Shown here piece after piece: positions 1-9,691 of a stretch of 32,219 nucleotides of DNA. The translations under genes were made by a program, and so were the position numbers. Location of the stretch: assembly GCA_021785975.1 (NCBI GenBank), contig JAJYOE010000016.1, forward strand, positions 1-32,219. Reading direction: 5' to 3'. The notes below the pieces were generated by a model. The model did not search any database, was not told where the DNA came from, and worked only from the letters and a program-made list of their open reading frames with translations. This DNA is from Bacillota bacterium. GTDB lineage: Bacteria > Bacillota > Bacilli > Alicyclobacillales > SLC66. The stretch's first letter is position 1. Every line of letters starts with the position of its first letter.

Positions 1-645
1 AATGTGAGTTTTTATCTAGATTACGCAGGAGAAGTGTTTGTCGGATCAACACCGGAACGTCTTGTGGAAACCAGAAACAATCAGGTGGCCATCGATTGTC
101 TTGCGGGCACGGCACCACGAGGGCAGACGGATGACGAGGATGATGCCATTGGCAATCGCCTACTTGCGAACTCCAAAGATTTAAATGAACATCAGCTGGT
201 GCGTACTGGCATTCTTGAATCTGTGAAGGGTGTGGCTAAGGTCAGTGCGCCGAAAACACCTATGCTTCGCAAATTGACCTATGTCCAGCACCTATATACG
301 CCGATCAGGGGAGAACTAGCAGCAGGGAAAACCCTCTTTGATTTAGTGGAAAAACTTCATCCCACACCAGCTGTTTCAGGATTGCCAAATGAACTGGCAA
401 AACAAGTGATTTTAGAGCGGGAAGGCATGGATCGAGGCTTTTATGCAGGTCCTATCGGTTGGATGGACCGCGATGGGAATGGAACATTTGTGGTGGCATT
501 GCGATCAGGGCTCTTATGCGGCAATCAGGCAGTCTTGTTTGCTGGAGCGGGCATTGTCAGCGATTCGGATTCTGAAGCGGAATGGCAGGAAACGGAGTGG
601 AAATTAACCACCATGAGAACAGCCATAGGCATCGAGTCGAATTAA
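1..645 (+). CDS. menF: Isochorismate synthase, C-terminal part (5' end truncated by the window edge)
   Basis: Chorismate-binding enzyme motifs (STPERLVETRNNQVAIDCLAGTAPRG, HPTPAVSG, FYAGPIGWMD) directly upstream of menD; the frame is open to the window start. Confidence 0.93.
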   Translation, partial: NVSFYLDYAGEVFVGSTPERLVETRNNQVAIDCLAGTAPRGQTDDEDDAIGNRLLANSKDLNEHQLVRTGILESVKGVAKVSAPKTPMLRKLTYVQHLYTPIRGELAAGKTLFDLVEKLHPTPAVSGLPNELAKQVILEREGMDRGFYAGPIGWMDRDGNGTFVVALRSGLLCGNQAVLFAGAGIVSDSDSEAEWQETEWKLTTMRTAIGIESN

Positions 646-658
646 GGAGAGGATCACA

Positions 659-2425
659 GTGGCAGAGTATAATTCAGGATTGCGCGCGGTTCAGGTGTTT
701 GTGGACGAGCTATACAAGTCTGGAGTCCGGCATGTTTGCGTCGCACCAGGGTCACGTTCGACCCCGCTCACGATTGCCTTCGCAAGGCATGGTGAATTTA
801 AGGTGTGGACAGTACTCGATGAACGCTCGGCCGGATTTTTTGCCTATGGAATCGCTCGAACAAAGCATGAACCTGTGGTGCTAGTCTGCACTTCCGGCAC
901 GGCCACTGCCAATTTTTTTCCTGCCATTGTGGAAGCCTATCAATCTGAGGTACCGCTCATCGTCATTACCGCAGACCGTCCTCCAGAATTGCACGGAGTC
1001 GGGAGCAATCAAACCATCCATCAAGATCAGATGTATGGCACGTTTGTCAAACGGTTTATCTCCATGCCGGTCCCGGAAGATGAGGATGTGTTACTTCGCC
1101 ATGCCAGATGGACTGCCACACGTGCCGCAGCGCTCACTACTACTTCTCCTCATGGTCCTGTCCATATCAATTGGCCATTTCGCGAGCCACTTTTACCACC
1201 ACCTGTTTCGGAGAATGAATCGCAGAGCCAGCACGAGGTTCATGTTGGATCGATGCAGGTTTCAAATCAGGAAGTGGAGGCATTTGCTGCTTCACTGCAG
1301 CATGTCAAGCAAGGGCTCATCGTATGCGGACCACAGGATCGTCAGGACCTGGCAGTCCCTTTATTAAAACTGGCAGAAACGCTTCAGTTTCCTGTGCTTG
1401 CAGATCCTCTTTCTCAACTGCGTACCTCCGGTAGGCTCTCTACGCTCCTGATCGATCATTATGACGTTTTCTTGCGTGCGGTCATGTCCTATCCTGAAGA
1501 ACACCCCATACGTCGGATGTTGCAACCAGAGGTAGTGATTCGCGTCGGTCATGCGCCAACCTCTAAAGTACTTGGCCAATACTTATCCAGTCTAAAGAAC
1601 GTGAGGCAGGTGGTGATAAGTGGCCATGAGGCATGGCAGGATCCGTTCTTTACGGCGACAGAGATTTGGCAGGCGGAACCGGTGACTTTTCTTGCCAAAC
1701 TGTCAGAGATCGCGCAAGGCGTGAATGATCTCTCGTATGCCAAGATATGGCAACAGATCGCAACAAAAGTCAAAGTGGAAATCCTTCATGAAGTACCGAA
1801 ATGGGAACCGCTATTTGAAGGCAGAGTATGGATGGAACTTGAACGATCAGTGCCAGAGGGTAGTGCTCTGTTTGCTGGTAACAGCATGCCCGTTCGCGAT
1901 ATGGATTCGTTTTTTGCTCTGATTGACCGAAAGGTCCGCGTGATCTCTAATCGCGGCGCGAGCGGCATAGACGGAGTGGTTTCCAGCGCTTTGGGTGTCA
2001 GCGCTTCGCTACAGGCACCCGTATTTCTGGTGATCGGCGACCTTTCTTTTTATCACGATCTGAACGGGTTGATGTTAGCAAAATTGTACAAGATCCCGCT
2101 TATCGTCATTTTGATCCAAAATGACGGAGGAGGGATATTCTCGTTTTTGCCTCAGTCGTCGCAACAAGACGTATTTGATTACTTTTCGACAGCACACGGG
2201 CTTGAATTTGAAGAGATCGTCAAGAGCTACGACGGCAGTTATCGGAGGATTTCAAGTTGGGAGCAATTTCAAGCGGAACTGACGGAGGCGTTGCATCGTT
2301 CCGGATTGCAGGTATTGGAACTGAAAACTGATCGGGAGGAAAACGTTTCGTTGCACCGACGGATATTTTCAGCTTGTGCCAAGGTGCTTGAGAATCTGGG
2401 AGATGAACGGGATGCAAGAAATTAA
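659..2425 (+). CDS. menD: 2-succinyl-5-enolpyruvyl-6-hydroxy-3-cyclohexene-1-carboxylate synthase (GTG start)
   Basis: 588-aa ThDP enzyme with MenD-type motifs (APGSRSTPLTIAFA, GNSMPVRDMDSF, NRGASGIDG, GDLSFYHDLNGL); SD GGAGAGG upstream. Confidence 0.96.
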   Translation: MAEYNSGLRAVQVFVDELYKSGVRHVCVAPGSRSTPLTIAFARHGEFKVWTVLDERSAGFFAYGIARTKHEPVVLVCTSGTATANFFPAIVEAYQSEVPLIVITADRPPELHGVGSNQTIHQDQMYGTFVKRFISMPVPEDEDVLLRHARWTATRAAALTTTSPHGPVHINWPFREPLLPPPVSENESQSQHEVHVGSMQVSNQEVEAFAASLQHVKQGLIVCGPQDRQDLAVPLLKLAETLQFPVLADPLSQLRTSGRLSTLLIDHYDVFLRAVMSYPEEHPIRRMLQPEVVIRVGHAPTSKVLGQYLSSLKNVRQVVISGHEAWQDPFFTATEIWQAEPVTFLAKLSEIAQGVNDLSYAKIWQQIATKVKVEILHEVPKWEPLFEGRVWMELERSVPEGSALFAGNSMPVRDMDSFFALIDRKVRVISNRGASGIDGVVSSALGVSASLQAPVFLVIGDLSFYHDLNGLMLAKLYKIPLIVILIQNDGGGIFSFLPQSSQQDVFDYFSTAHGLEFEEIVKSYDGSYRRISSWEQFQAELTEALHRSGLQVLELKTDREENVSLHRRIFSACAKVLENLGDERDARN

Positions 2426-3242
2426 CGTTCCATTCTGTGGCGTGAATACATTTGTTCGCTATGAAGAAAATGGAACCGGACTACCTATCGTATTGCTCCA
2501 TGGGTTTACAGGGGATTCGAGGGATTGGGTGAATTTTTTTAGAAAAGTGCCCATCGATCGTCCGTGGGTGGCCATTGATCTTTTGGGCCACGGACAAACC
2601 GACGCGCCAGAGACGGCGCTAAGGTACCAAATGGAGCACCAGATAGCCGATATCAGTGCGGTCATCGACCATTTGCATCTACGGTCCTTTATCTTGTTGG
2701 GGTATTCTATGGGCGGAAGAACTGCACTTGCCTATGCTGTCCAACACGCTCACCATGTGGCGAGTCTAGTGCTTGAAAGTGCGTCGCCTGGACTTTCAAC
2801 CGAAGATGAAAGGAATCAGCGAAGAGCGTCAGATGAACTGCTTGCCAAGAGGATTCTTGAAGTGGGGACCGACCAATTCAGCGAAGAATGGGCTAATATT
2901 GCGCTATTTTCCTCACAAAATGGACTCTCCAAAGAAGACAAAGCACTTTCGCAAGCGGTTCGAAAGTCTCAACGAGCAGTGGGATTAGCGGGAAGCCTTC
3001 GCGGGATGGGTTCAGGAAGCCAACCGTCGCTTTGGACAGCATTAAGTCAATTGCCTATGCCTGTTTTGCTCATCAGCGGAGAACAAGATCATAAATTCAC
3101 GCAGATTGCAGCGGCCATGCAACAGGCCATTCCACATGCCACTCGTGTGATTGTAGAGGGGGCAGGACACAATGTTCACCTGGAGTCGCCTAATGCATTC
3201 TGGAAAGAAGTAGAATATTTCATGAGGGCAATTTCACGGTAA
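2412..3242 (+). CDS. menH: Alpha/beta hydrolase, probable 2-succinyl-6-hydroxy-2,4-cyclohexadiene-1-carboxylate synthase
   Basis: LLHGFTGDSRDW, GYSMGGRTAL and GAGHNVHLE motifs; men gene order. Start placed at ATG 2412 (SD GGGAG about 9 nt upstream), overlapping menD; ATG 2403 is possible. Confidence 0.88.
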   Translation: MQEINVPFCGVNTFVRYEENGTGLPIVLLHGFTGDSRDWVNFFRKVPIDRPWVAIDLLGHGQTDAPETALRYQMEHQIADISAVIDHLHLRSFILLGYSMGGRTALAYAVQHAHHVASLVLESASPGLSTEDERNQRRASDELLAKRILEVGTDQFSEEWANIALFSSQNGLSKEDKALSQAVRKSQRAVGLAGSLRGMGSGSQPSLWTALSQLPMPVLLISGEQDHKFTQIAAAMQQAIPHATRVIVEGAGHNVHLESPNAFWKEVEYFMRAISR

Positions 3243-4503
3243 ACGTGCTCCCTTTTCCAACCATGCTGTTCACCACGATGCTGCCGCCATGTGCTTCTAC
3301 AATCCACTTTGCGATAGATAGCCCGAGACCACTCCCCTGATTCTCCCGGTGGCGGCTGCTGTCTCCCCTCATGAATCGATCGAATATCTTCGGCAACTGA
3401 TCAGGTGGAATGCCGATTCCCGTATCTTTTACTGCCAACTGACTAAAATTCGTATCACAGCCAAGCGTTACGACGATCGTGGCACCAGCATTGGTATATT
3501 TGAGCGCATTATCCAGAAGGATGAGCAGCAATTGTCGCAGCCGCTTGATATCGCCGACCGTTTTGCAGGGAAATTCGGTAGTTTCCAATTTCAACTCTTT
3601 GCCTTGATCTTCGGCGAGTGGATGAACGGTGTCCGCCACTTCATTGACGAGTGCGGAAAGGTCAATTTCCTCATGTTCAATCAGGATCTCCATCGAGTCT
3701 GCACGGGCTAATGTCAAGAGGTCTTCGATTAGCGTGGTGGTGCTAAGCACTTCGGAGTAGGCGTTGCCAAGCCAATGCAGTTCGCTCTCAATCGTGTGTT
3801 CAGGGTGACGCAACAGCACTTCCAGATTGGTTTTGATGATGGCGAGCGGCGTTCGGAGTTCATGAGAGGCATCTGCCACAAATTGTTGCTGTCTTTTCCA
3901 GGCGCGGATGGAGGGACTGAGGATTCTCGATGATAGCCATAGACCGATCAAGATGGTGATGCCAAGTGCAATAAACCCGACAATCCCCAGCGTCCACAGC
4001 AGATTGGAGAGTGTGGTGTCCGTGCGGGCTGCAGAAGTAGTCACGCGGATAATAAAATCTCCTCGCTGAAAATGAATCACTGCAAAAAAGGCTCGATAGG
4101 GTATGCCTTGATTGTCGATGGTTTTAAAAACCCCATCGGGATTGTTTTTAGCCACTTTATATATTGAAAGCGGACTGACAAACGGATTGCCGTCAATAAA
4201 CACACTATATTGGACGGTGTTGCCAGGCACGCGTTGCCAAAGGCTGTAATTGTATTTTGTGTCGGTAGTGGTGGTGCGGTCCACAGTGGAACTATTAGTG
4301 GTTTTGCTGTTCATATGGGAGTGAATAGTATGTGTGGCGTAAGTGAGCAACTGATTGTCGAGCAACCCAAAGAGTTCGTTCGCCATCAGGCTATAGACCA
4401 TCGCGAGCAGAACCAGCCAAATGGCAAGCAGTGTTCCGATAATGATTAGAAAGAGTTTGATGCGCATGGAGCTAAAGGCGTCATTTCTGATGTCTTGTGT
4501 CAC
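3220..4503 (-). CDS. Sensor histidine kinase (two TM segments, HisKA and HATPase domains)
   Basis: DASHELRTPLAIIKTNLEVLLRHP H-box, DNALKYTN N-box, DTGIGIPPDQLPKIFDRF, GSGLGLSIAKWI; follows the response regulator gene on the same strand. Confidence 0.93.
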   Translation of the reverse strand: MTQDIRNDAFSSMRIKLFLIIIGTLLAIWLVLLAMVYSLMANELFGLLDNQLLTYATHTIHSHMNSKTTNSSTVDRTTTTDTKYNYSLWQRVPGNTVQYSVFIDGNPFVSPLSIYKVAKNNPDGVFKTIDNQGIPYRAFFAVIHFQRGDFIIRVTTSAARTDTTLSNLLWTLGIVGFIALGITILIGLWLSSRILSPSIRAWKRQQQFVADASHELRTPLAIIKTNLEVLLRHPEHTIESELHWLGNAYSEVLSTTTLIEDLLTLARADSMEILIEHEEIDLSALVNEVADTVHPLAEDQGKELKLETTEFPCKTVGDIKRLRQLLLILLDNALKYTNAGATIVVTLGCDTNFSQLAVKDTGIGIPPDQLPKIFDRFMRGDSSRHRENQGSGLGLSIAKWIVEAHGGSIVVNSMVGKGSTFTVKLPS

Positions 4504-4537
4504 GCGGATTCCATCCTTTGATTGTCCAATGTGAGAG

Positions 4538-5215
4538 TCATTCGGGTTTTTTCAGGGTATACCCAACACCGCGTACTGTTTGGATGGATGGACCATTTAC
4601 ACTGTTCAACCGTCTTCTCAGGTGATGGACATAGGTGTCAAGTACTCCTTCAAGCACATCTGTTTCATAGCCCCATACGTGATCGATTAATTGCTGTCTG
4701 GTTAACACTTGCCCGGAGTGTCGGATCAGCATCTCAAGGATTTGTGTCTCCTTTGGGGAAATGATCACTGGCTCCTCTTCCCCATATTCAATCGTACGCG
4801 TCAATACGTCAAGGTGGAGTCCCTCAAATTCAAGGAGATGATCAGTGACAAATTCAGTGGGTCTGCGTGTAAGGGCGTGAATGCGGGCCAGTAACTCTTC
4901 AGTCGCAAATGGTTTGACGAGGTAATCATCAGCCCCCGCATTTAAGCCTTCCACCCGGTCTGATACGGAATCCCTTGCCGTCAATAGCAGGATTGGCGTG
5001 GTGATCCCTTGCTGCCTTAGGTTTCTTACAATATCAAGTCCATCAATTCCGGGCAACATGCGATCTAGTACGATCGCATCATAAGGGACAGACATGGCGA
5101 GATGAAGGCCTTCTTCTCCTTCAAAAACTGCATCCGCCTGTATTTGGTCTTCTGCCACCAGCCTTACCAGCGCTTCTGCTAATTTGACTTCATCTTCCAC
5201 AATCAAGATGCGCAA
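4538..5215 (-). CDS. OmpR/PhoB-family response regulator
   Basis: Receiver (LRILIVEDE, DAIVLDRMLPGIDG, LLLTARD, LVKPF) plus winged-helix DNA-binding domain. TTG start at 5215 preferred: SD GAGGTG just upstream and the protein then begins MRILIVEDE; the supplied ORF extends to 5245. Confidence 0.93.
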   Translation of the reverse strand: MRILIVEDEVKLAEALVRLVAEDQIQADAVFEGEEGLHLAMSVPYDAIVLDRMLPGIDGLDIVRNLRQQGITTPILLLTARDSVSDRVEGLNAGADDYLVKPFATEELLARIHALTRRPTEFVTDHLLEFEGLHLDVLTRTIEYGEEEPVIISPKETQILEMLIRHSGQVLTRQQLIDHVWGYETDVLEGVLDTYVHHLRRRLNSVNGPSIQTVRGVGYTLKKPE

Positions 5216-5252
5216 GCTATTCACCTCAAGATGAAGATACCACATAACATAA

Positions 5253-5288
5253 ATCAGCGCACACTCCTGTAGGAGTGCGCGCTGATTA
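5253..5288. terminator. Strong hairpin, probable terminator of the minus-strand MFS gene
   Basis: AATCAGCGCACACTCCT-GT-AGGAGTGCGCGCTGATT: 17-bp stem with one G:U-type position, between the MFS stop and the response regulator start. Confidence 0.65.
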
Positions 5289-5321
5289 AACCGTGATGAT
5301 AGAGTTTACGTTTGGCCTTGG

Positions 5322-6767
5322 TTACGTCGTGACCTTGTTGCCAACGGTTGCATCGTTCATTGCCGATTCGATTTCTGTGAAAGTCAGATCCGTACCGGCT
5401 TCTTCCACGCTGATATTGGCTGTTTCACGGCCAAAGATGACAAATGGAAGGGCCAGCACCAGGATTGCGATCGCGATGCCTTCAAAAATCACTTGATTGC
5501 CCCACAGACTTAAAAACCAGGGGATAAAGTAAATCGTGACGATGCCGCTCAGCACGCGGGCAGTCATTTCGTTAAAATACACGCCCTGTCCACGAAGCCT
5601 TGTGGGGTATTGTTCAGCCACCGTCAATTTGGAGACGGGGAACACGCCAAGACCAAAGAAGGAAGTGAGAAATCCTGCGATGACCACGAGTATCGGCGAC
5701 TGGAATAAACCGAACATTCCTGCACCTATCGCAGCGAGAAGGAAGTAGATGGTGAGCAACCGCTTGCGACCAAACCGATCTGCCAGGTAGCCTTGTACGA
5801 TAGAACCGATACCCGCCATCCCCATCATAAGTCCGGTAAAGAGAATGGCGCTTCCTGAACCGAACCCTCTAGACATGAGTAGTGTGGGGCCAAAGACCAA
5901 AAGGATATAAAAGAGCACAAGCGCTGCCGTGAGTTGAGCTGCTACAATGACACCGCGCTGAATATACGGGCTTTTTAATAATACTTTTGTCGTAGGTAAC
6001 GTGTTTGCACCTTTTTGAATGACCACGAGAGCGCGGCGATTGATAAGCTCTGTATCATGGGGCAAGCCCGCTTGATTTTCTAGCTTTTCAACCAACCGTT
6101 GCACTTGATCTCTTCTGCCCTTTTTCAAAAGGTATCGCGGCGACTCTGGAAGCCAGATGGCGAGCGGAATCAACAGAATCAGCGGAATGCCGCCAAGATA
6201 AAATGGCACTCTCCAAGCAATGTCGGTAGAAAACGTGCTCAGTGCCCACAAGGATGCCAGATTGGGAATAAGGTAAGCGGCCGTTAATATGCCGTTTGAA
6301 TAACCGATGCTTACCGCGCGGCGTTTGCTGTGAACAAACTCGGATAGAAACAGGTATGGCATGGGTAGGACTGCGCCTTCGCCAATCCCAGCTAGAAGGC
6401 GGACGAGAATGAGTTGCCAGACTGCATGAGTCAGGGCCCCTGTCATGGTGATGACAGAGAAAATGAGGATGCCGTAAAGCACCACGTTTCTTCTGCCAAA
6501 CCGATCGGCAAGGATCCCCGCTGGGATCATCCCCACCACGACTCCTATCGTCGACGCAATGCCGAGAAGGCCCATTTCGTTTTGTGTGAGGTGCCAACTG
6601 CTTTTTAATACGGTGAGGACCGGACCAACAATGCCGATATCAAACGCTTCTGCCAGCCATACAATCGATAAGAGTGCAATGATACCAATGGTCGTTCTCG
6701 TGATCGGTGTACGATCCAGGCGGGCGAGCAAGTTTTCATCCGCATACAAAGACTGATTGATTTGCAT
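5322..6767 (-). CDS. MFS transporter (sugar/metabolite:H+ symporter type)
   Basis: 481 aa, about 12 hydrophobic segments, ILADRFGRRNV and YLADRFGRKRL loop motifs, PESPRYLLKKGR; SD AGGAGG upstream. Confidence 0.92.
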   Translation of the reverse strand: MQINQSLYADENLLARLDRTPITRTTIGIIALLSIVWLAEAFDIGIVGPVLTVLKSSWHLTQNEMGLLGIASTIGVVVGMIPAGILADRFGRRNVVLYGILIFSVITMTGALTHAVWQLILVRLLAGIGEGAVLPMPYLFLSEFVHSKRRAVSIGYSNGILTAAYLIPNLASLWALSTFSTDIAWRVPFYLGGIPLILLIPLAIWLPESPRYLLKKGRRDQVQRLVEKLENQAGLPHDTELINRRALVVIQKGANTLPTTKVLLKSPYIQRGVIVAAQLTAALVLFYILLVFGPTLLMSRGFGSGSAILFTGLMMGMAGIGSIVQGYLADRFGRKRLLTIYFLLAAIGAGMFGLFQSPILVVIAGFLTSFFGLGVFPVSKLTVAEQYPTRLRGQGVYFNEMTARVLSGIVTIYFIPWFLSLWGNQVIFEGIAIAILVLALPFVIFGRETANISVEEAGTDLTFTEIESAMNDATVGNKVTT

Positions 6768-6803
6768 GAGAGATAGCCTCCTTTATAGTGAATCAAAGCC
6801 TGA

Positions 6804-7973
6804 TTAAGCACTTCTGGACAAATTGGATCGAAGACTGGGTACTTTGGTCTTTTGTCCGACAATGTAACTGACAATCGGTATCTTCCCAAGGAAGTTGGAC
6901 ACAATAATGGATACTCCGTACACAAAGATGATTGAAAGCGGGAGTAAAATCATGCGCATGGTCGTGTTGGGATGGACACTGTACACGAATACCTCCACGT
7001 AATGTAGTGCAAAGGGGTGTACCAAGAACACACCAAAAGATGCGGCGGCGACCATTTTTACAAAACCGCTGAACCATTGCATTGAAGCATTGTGCCGATT
7101 GTCTGCCCACCACACGCCAGCTCTCCAAAGCAATGCAGTGGTGGCGAGGCTGTAAGGAATCATAAATGGTTGTAATACAAGGTCTGACATGGAGTAATCC
7201 TGATTCAACAGATATCTTCCCATCGCGTAATGAATCCAAAGTGCAACCAGCATGGCAAGAAATGTAGCAACAAGCATTTTGGTGTGGGCAAGGAGGTACT
7301 TCTTCACCGGATTGTAGTGGATGGCAAACACTGCACCGGCGATAAACCAGAACTGGTAAGTCAAGAGATTACGGTCGCGATAAAGGATCAGCCACTTTAC
7401 CACGATGGGCAAATGAGTGATATTCAGGTTTTGCAGATAGGCACTGTTCAGCCACATCAGGAAAAGTTCAAGGAAGAAACTGCCTACAAAAATCCAGATG
7501 TGCCATTTCTCTAATTTTTTCATCATAATGACGAAAAGCGGGAAGACCACATACAGTTGCATGGAAATCAGTAGATAGTAAAGGAAAAACTGATTGCCGG
7601 TCAAAAGTGCCTTGCCAATCACCTGGAACAGGTGGACCGCTGACCATGAAAAATGGTGCAAATATGTCCCTGAGAACAGGATGTAAGCCACCGTAAAAAA
7701 TATATAGGGGATTGCAATCAACAGGAAGCGTTTTTTCCAAAACGTAACGGCCTTAAAGGGCTTCCTATAGTAAGTAATGAATAAGACAAGTCCGGTAATG
7801 AACATGAATGATTCTCGAGTGAAGTGTAGAGCGGTCAATCCTGCTTCCAGCAGTACATTCGCAGTGCTCATGTCCGGATTAAAGGTGTTATAAAAAGAAA
7901 AGTTGTGCACACATACGACGCCAAGGATAATAAAGGCCCGCATCAAATCTATTTCGTAAAGGTGTTCTTTCAT
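6804..7973 (-). CDS. Acyltransferase family 3 membrane protein (OafA-like)
   Basis: MKEHLYEIDLMRAFIILGVVCVHNFSFYN start with about 10 TM segments. ATG 7973 preferred over the ORF start at 8054 (AGGAGG upstream, family-like N-terminus). Confidence 0.85.
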   Translation of the reverse strand: MKEHLYEIDLMRAFIILGVVCVHNFSFYNTFNPDMSTANVLLEAGLTALHFTRESFMFITGLVLFITYYRKPFKAVTFWKKRFLLIAIPYIFFTVAYILFSGTYLHHFSWSAVHLFQVIGKALLTGNQFFLYYLLISMQLYVVFPLFVIMMKKLEKWHIWIFVGSFFLELFLMWLNSAYLQNLNITHLPIVVKWLILYRDRNLLTYQFWFIAGAVFAIHYNPVKKYLLAHTKMLVATFLAMLVALWIHYAMGRYLLNQDYSMSDLVLQPFMIPYSLATTALLWRAGVWWADNRHNASMQWFSGFVKMVAAASFGVFLVHPFALHYVEVFVYSVHPNTTMRMILLPLSIIFVYGVSIIVSNFLGKIPIVSYIVGQKTKVPSLRSNLSRSA

Positions 7974-8028
7974 GGATGAAGCCAAACCTCCTCTGGTAAT
8001 GGCACCATCATAGCTTGCTAATTTTAAA

Positions 8029-8086
8029 AACATCTTAATGCCCGAAATGGCCAATAAGGCTTACTTTAAGGCGATTTTAAGATGTT
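8029..8086. repeat. 10-bp perfect inverted repeat AACATCTTAA...TTAAGATGTT in a divergent intergenic region
   Basis: Arms at 8029-8038 and 8077-8086, with an additional GCC/GGC pair inside. Confidence 0.6.
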
Positions 8087-8136
8087 GCTGGCAAATTAAA
8101 AGGATGAAACTTAATCTATAGTGGAAGGCGATCAAC

Positions 8137-9663
8137 ATGTCCGAACTGAGCCGAAAAATTGAAACCCGTTTGACTGGCAACGAAGAGAATGCTGTTTTTT
8201 ATAATGAAAAATGGGTGGGAATTCGGAATTTACAATCTGACGTAATGGAAATCAAGCGTTTGTTATCTGAGCATGGGGTGAAACCTGGCGATAAAATCCT
8301 GCTGGCAAAAGAAAATTCCTATATTTTTATAGCGATTTATCTTGCACTCATTCAATTTGGTGCCACAGTAGTGCCTGTCAATCCTTCGATGCCAAAGCCT
8401 GAATTGATGAAAGTGGGCTCACGTGCTCAAGTGACCGGAGCATTTGTCAGTCAGGAGATCGTGGAACGAATGGACGTCGAGCAATTAAGCACTTTGCGCT
8501 TCATGGTGACGATTCCAAGTAAACTGGGAAATGCCAGCGAACTTGTGGTGAATACGGTGGGTAGTGCTGTCCATGAAATCACAACAGTACAGGAGCCTGG
8601 TGAAGAAGAAACCGCCATTTTGCTATTTACATCAGGAACGACGGGACTTCCCAAAGGGGTGAAACTGTCCCATCAGCAGGTGTTCGCGACGGTCTCTCAA
8701 GTGATCAGGACCCACATGCTCGATCAAAAGGATATTAGTTATTGCTTTTTGCCGCTGTTCCATATCAATGCGCAGGTGGTAGCACTATTGTCAACAGTGA
8801 TATCAGGCGGCAAATTGGTGGTGGAGGAAAAATTCAGCGCCTCAAGATTCTGGAATACTGTGAACCAGCATCAAGTTACTTGGGTGTCAGCGGTGCCGAC
8901 AGTCATCGGCATCTTAATCAAAGGGGAAAATACGCCTCAAGTGCCTGCGTCGTTGCGCTTTGTCAGATCGGCCTCTGCGCCTCTCCCTATGTTGACTGGG
9001 AAGCGCTTTGAATCCCGATTTGGCGTTCCGATCATTGAATCCTACGGCATCACAGAGGCCGCCAGCCAGGTTTGTGTCAATCCATTGCCACCTGGCAAAC
9101 GCAAGGTGGGTTCAGTTGGTTTGCCAGCGGGTGTACACCTGAAAATTGTGGCGGATGACGGTCGTCAGGCAAACACTGGCGAAACCGGGGAAATCGCCAT
9201 TCAAGGCGAAAGTGTGATCAGGCATTACGCCTACGGGGACGAAGGGAAAGACAGCTTTCAGGACGGCTGGTTTTACACGGGCGACTTGGGCTATGTCGAC
9301 GAAGATGGCTATGTGTTCATCACGGGCCGCAAAAAAGAGATGATCAATCGCGCCGGGCAAAAAATCAGCCCAAGGGAAGTGGAGGATGTGATCAGCCAGC
9401 ATGATGAGGTCAAGTCAGTGGCGGTGATCGGTCTGCCGGATGAGCTGTACGGAGAGCGCGTAGTGGCTTATCTCGTGCCGGAATCGTGGGCAAAAGACAA
9501 AGAAGAGTTGGTGCAGGCGTTGCATTCACTTTGCAAAAATTCTCTTTCAGCTTATAAGTGTCCGGAAGAGTTTAATTTTGTGGAAGCTATTCCTGCGGGA
9601 CCTACGGGGAAAGTTCAACGCCATCGCTTGCGGGAAGAAGTATTGGCACTTGGATTTAGATAA
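8137..9663 (+). CDS. Class I adenylate-forming enzyme (acyl-CoA ligase family)
   Basis: AILLFTSGTTGLPKGVKLSH (P-loop), ESYGITEAAS, GWFYTGDLGYVDEDGYVFITGRKKEMINRAGQKISPREVE, GPTGKVQR. Confidence 0.93.
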   Translation: MSELSRKIETRLTGNEENAVFYNEKWVGIRNLQSDVMEIKRLLSEHGVKPGDKILLAKENSYIFIAIYLALIQFGATVVPVNPSMPKPELMKVGSRAQVTGAFVSQEIVERMDVEQLSTLRFMVTIPSKLGNASELVVNTVGSAVHEITTVQEPGEEETAILLFTSGTTGLPKGVKLSHQQVFATVSQVIRTHMLDQKDISYCFLPLFHINAQVVALLSTVISGGKLVVEEKFSASRFWNTVNQHQVTWVSAVPTVIGILIKGENTPQVPASLRFVRSASAPLPMLTGKRFESRFGVPIIESYGITEAASQVCVNPLPPGKRKVGSVGLPAGVHLKIVADDGRQANTGETGEIAIQGESVIRHYAYGDEGKDSFQDGWFYTGDLGYVDEDGYVFITGRKKEMINRAGQKISPREVEDVISQHDEVKSVAVIGLPDELYGERVVAYLVPESWAKDKEELVQALHSLCKNSLSAYKCPEEFNFVEAIPAGPTGKVQRHRLREEVLALGFR

Positions 9664-9691
9664 GAAGTTGATGTGATGGAGTGAAGCCCAA

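Noticed and set aside
927-1367. 146-aa plus-strand ORF inside menD
   Set aside because: Off-frame within a strongly supported menD; no motif.
6088-6597. 169-aa minus-strand ORF rich in R/H/P/S
   Set aside because: Alternative frame of the MFS transporter gene on the same strand; composition typical of an off-frame translation.
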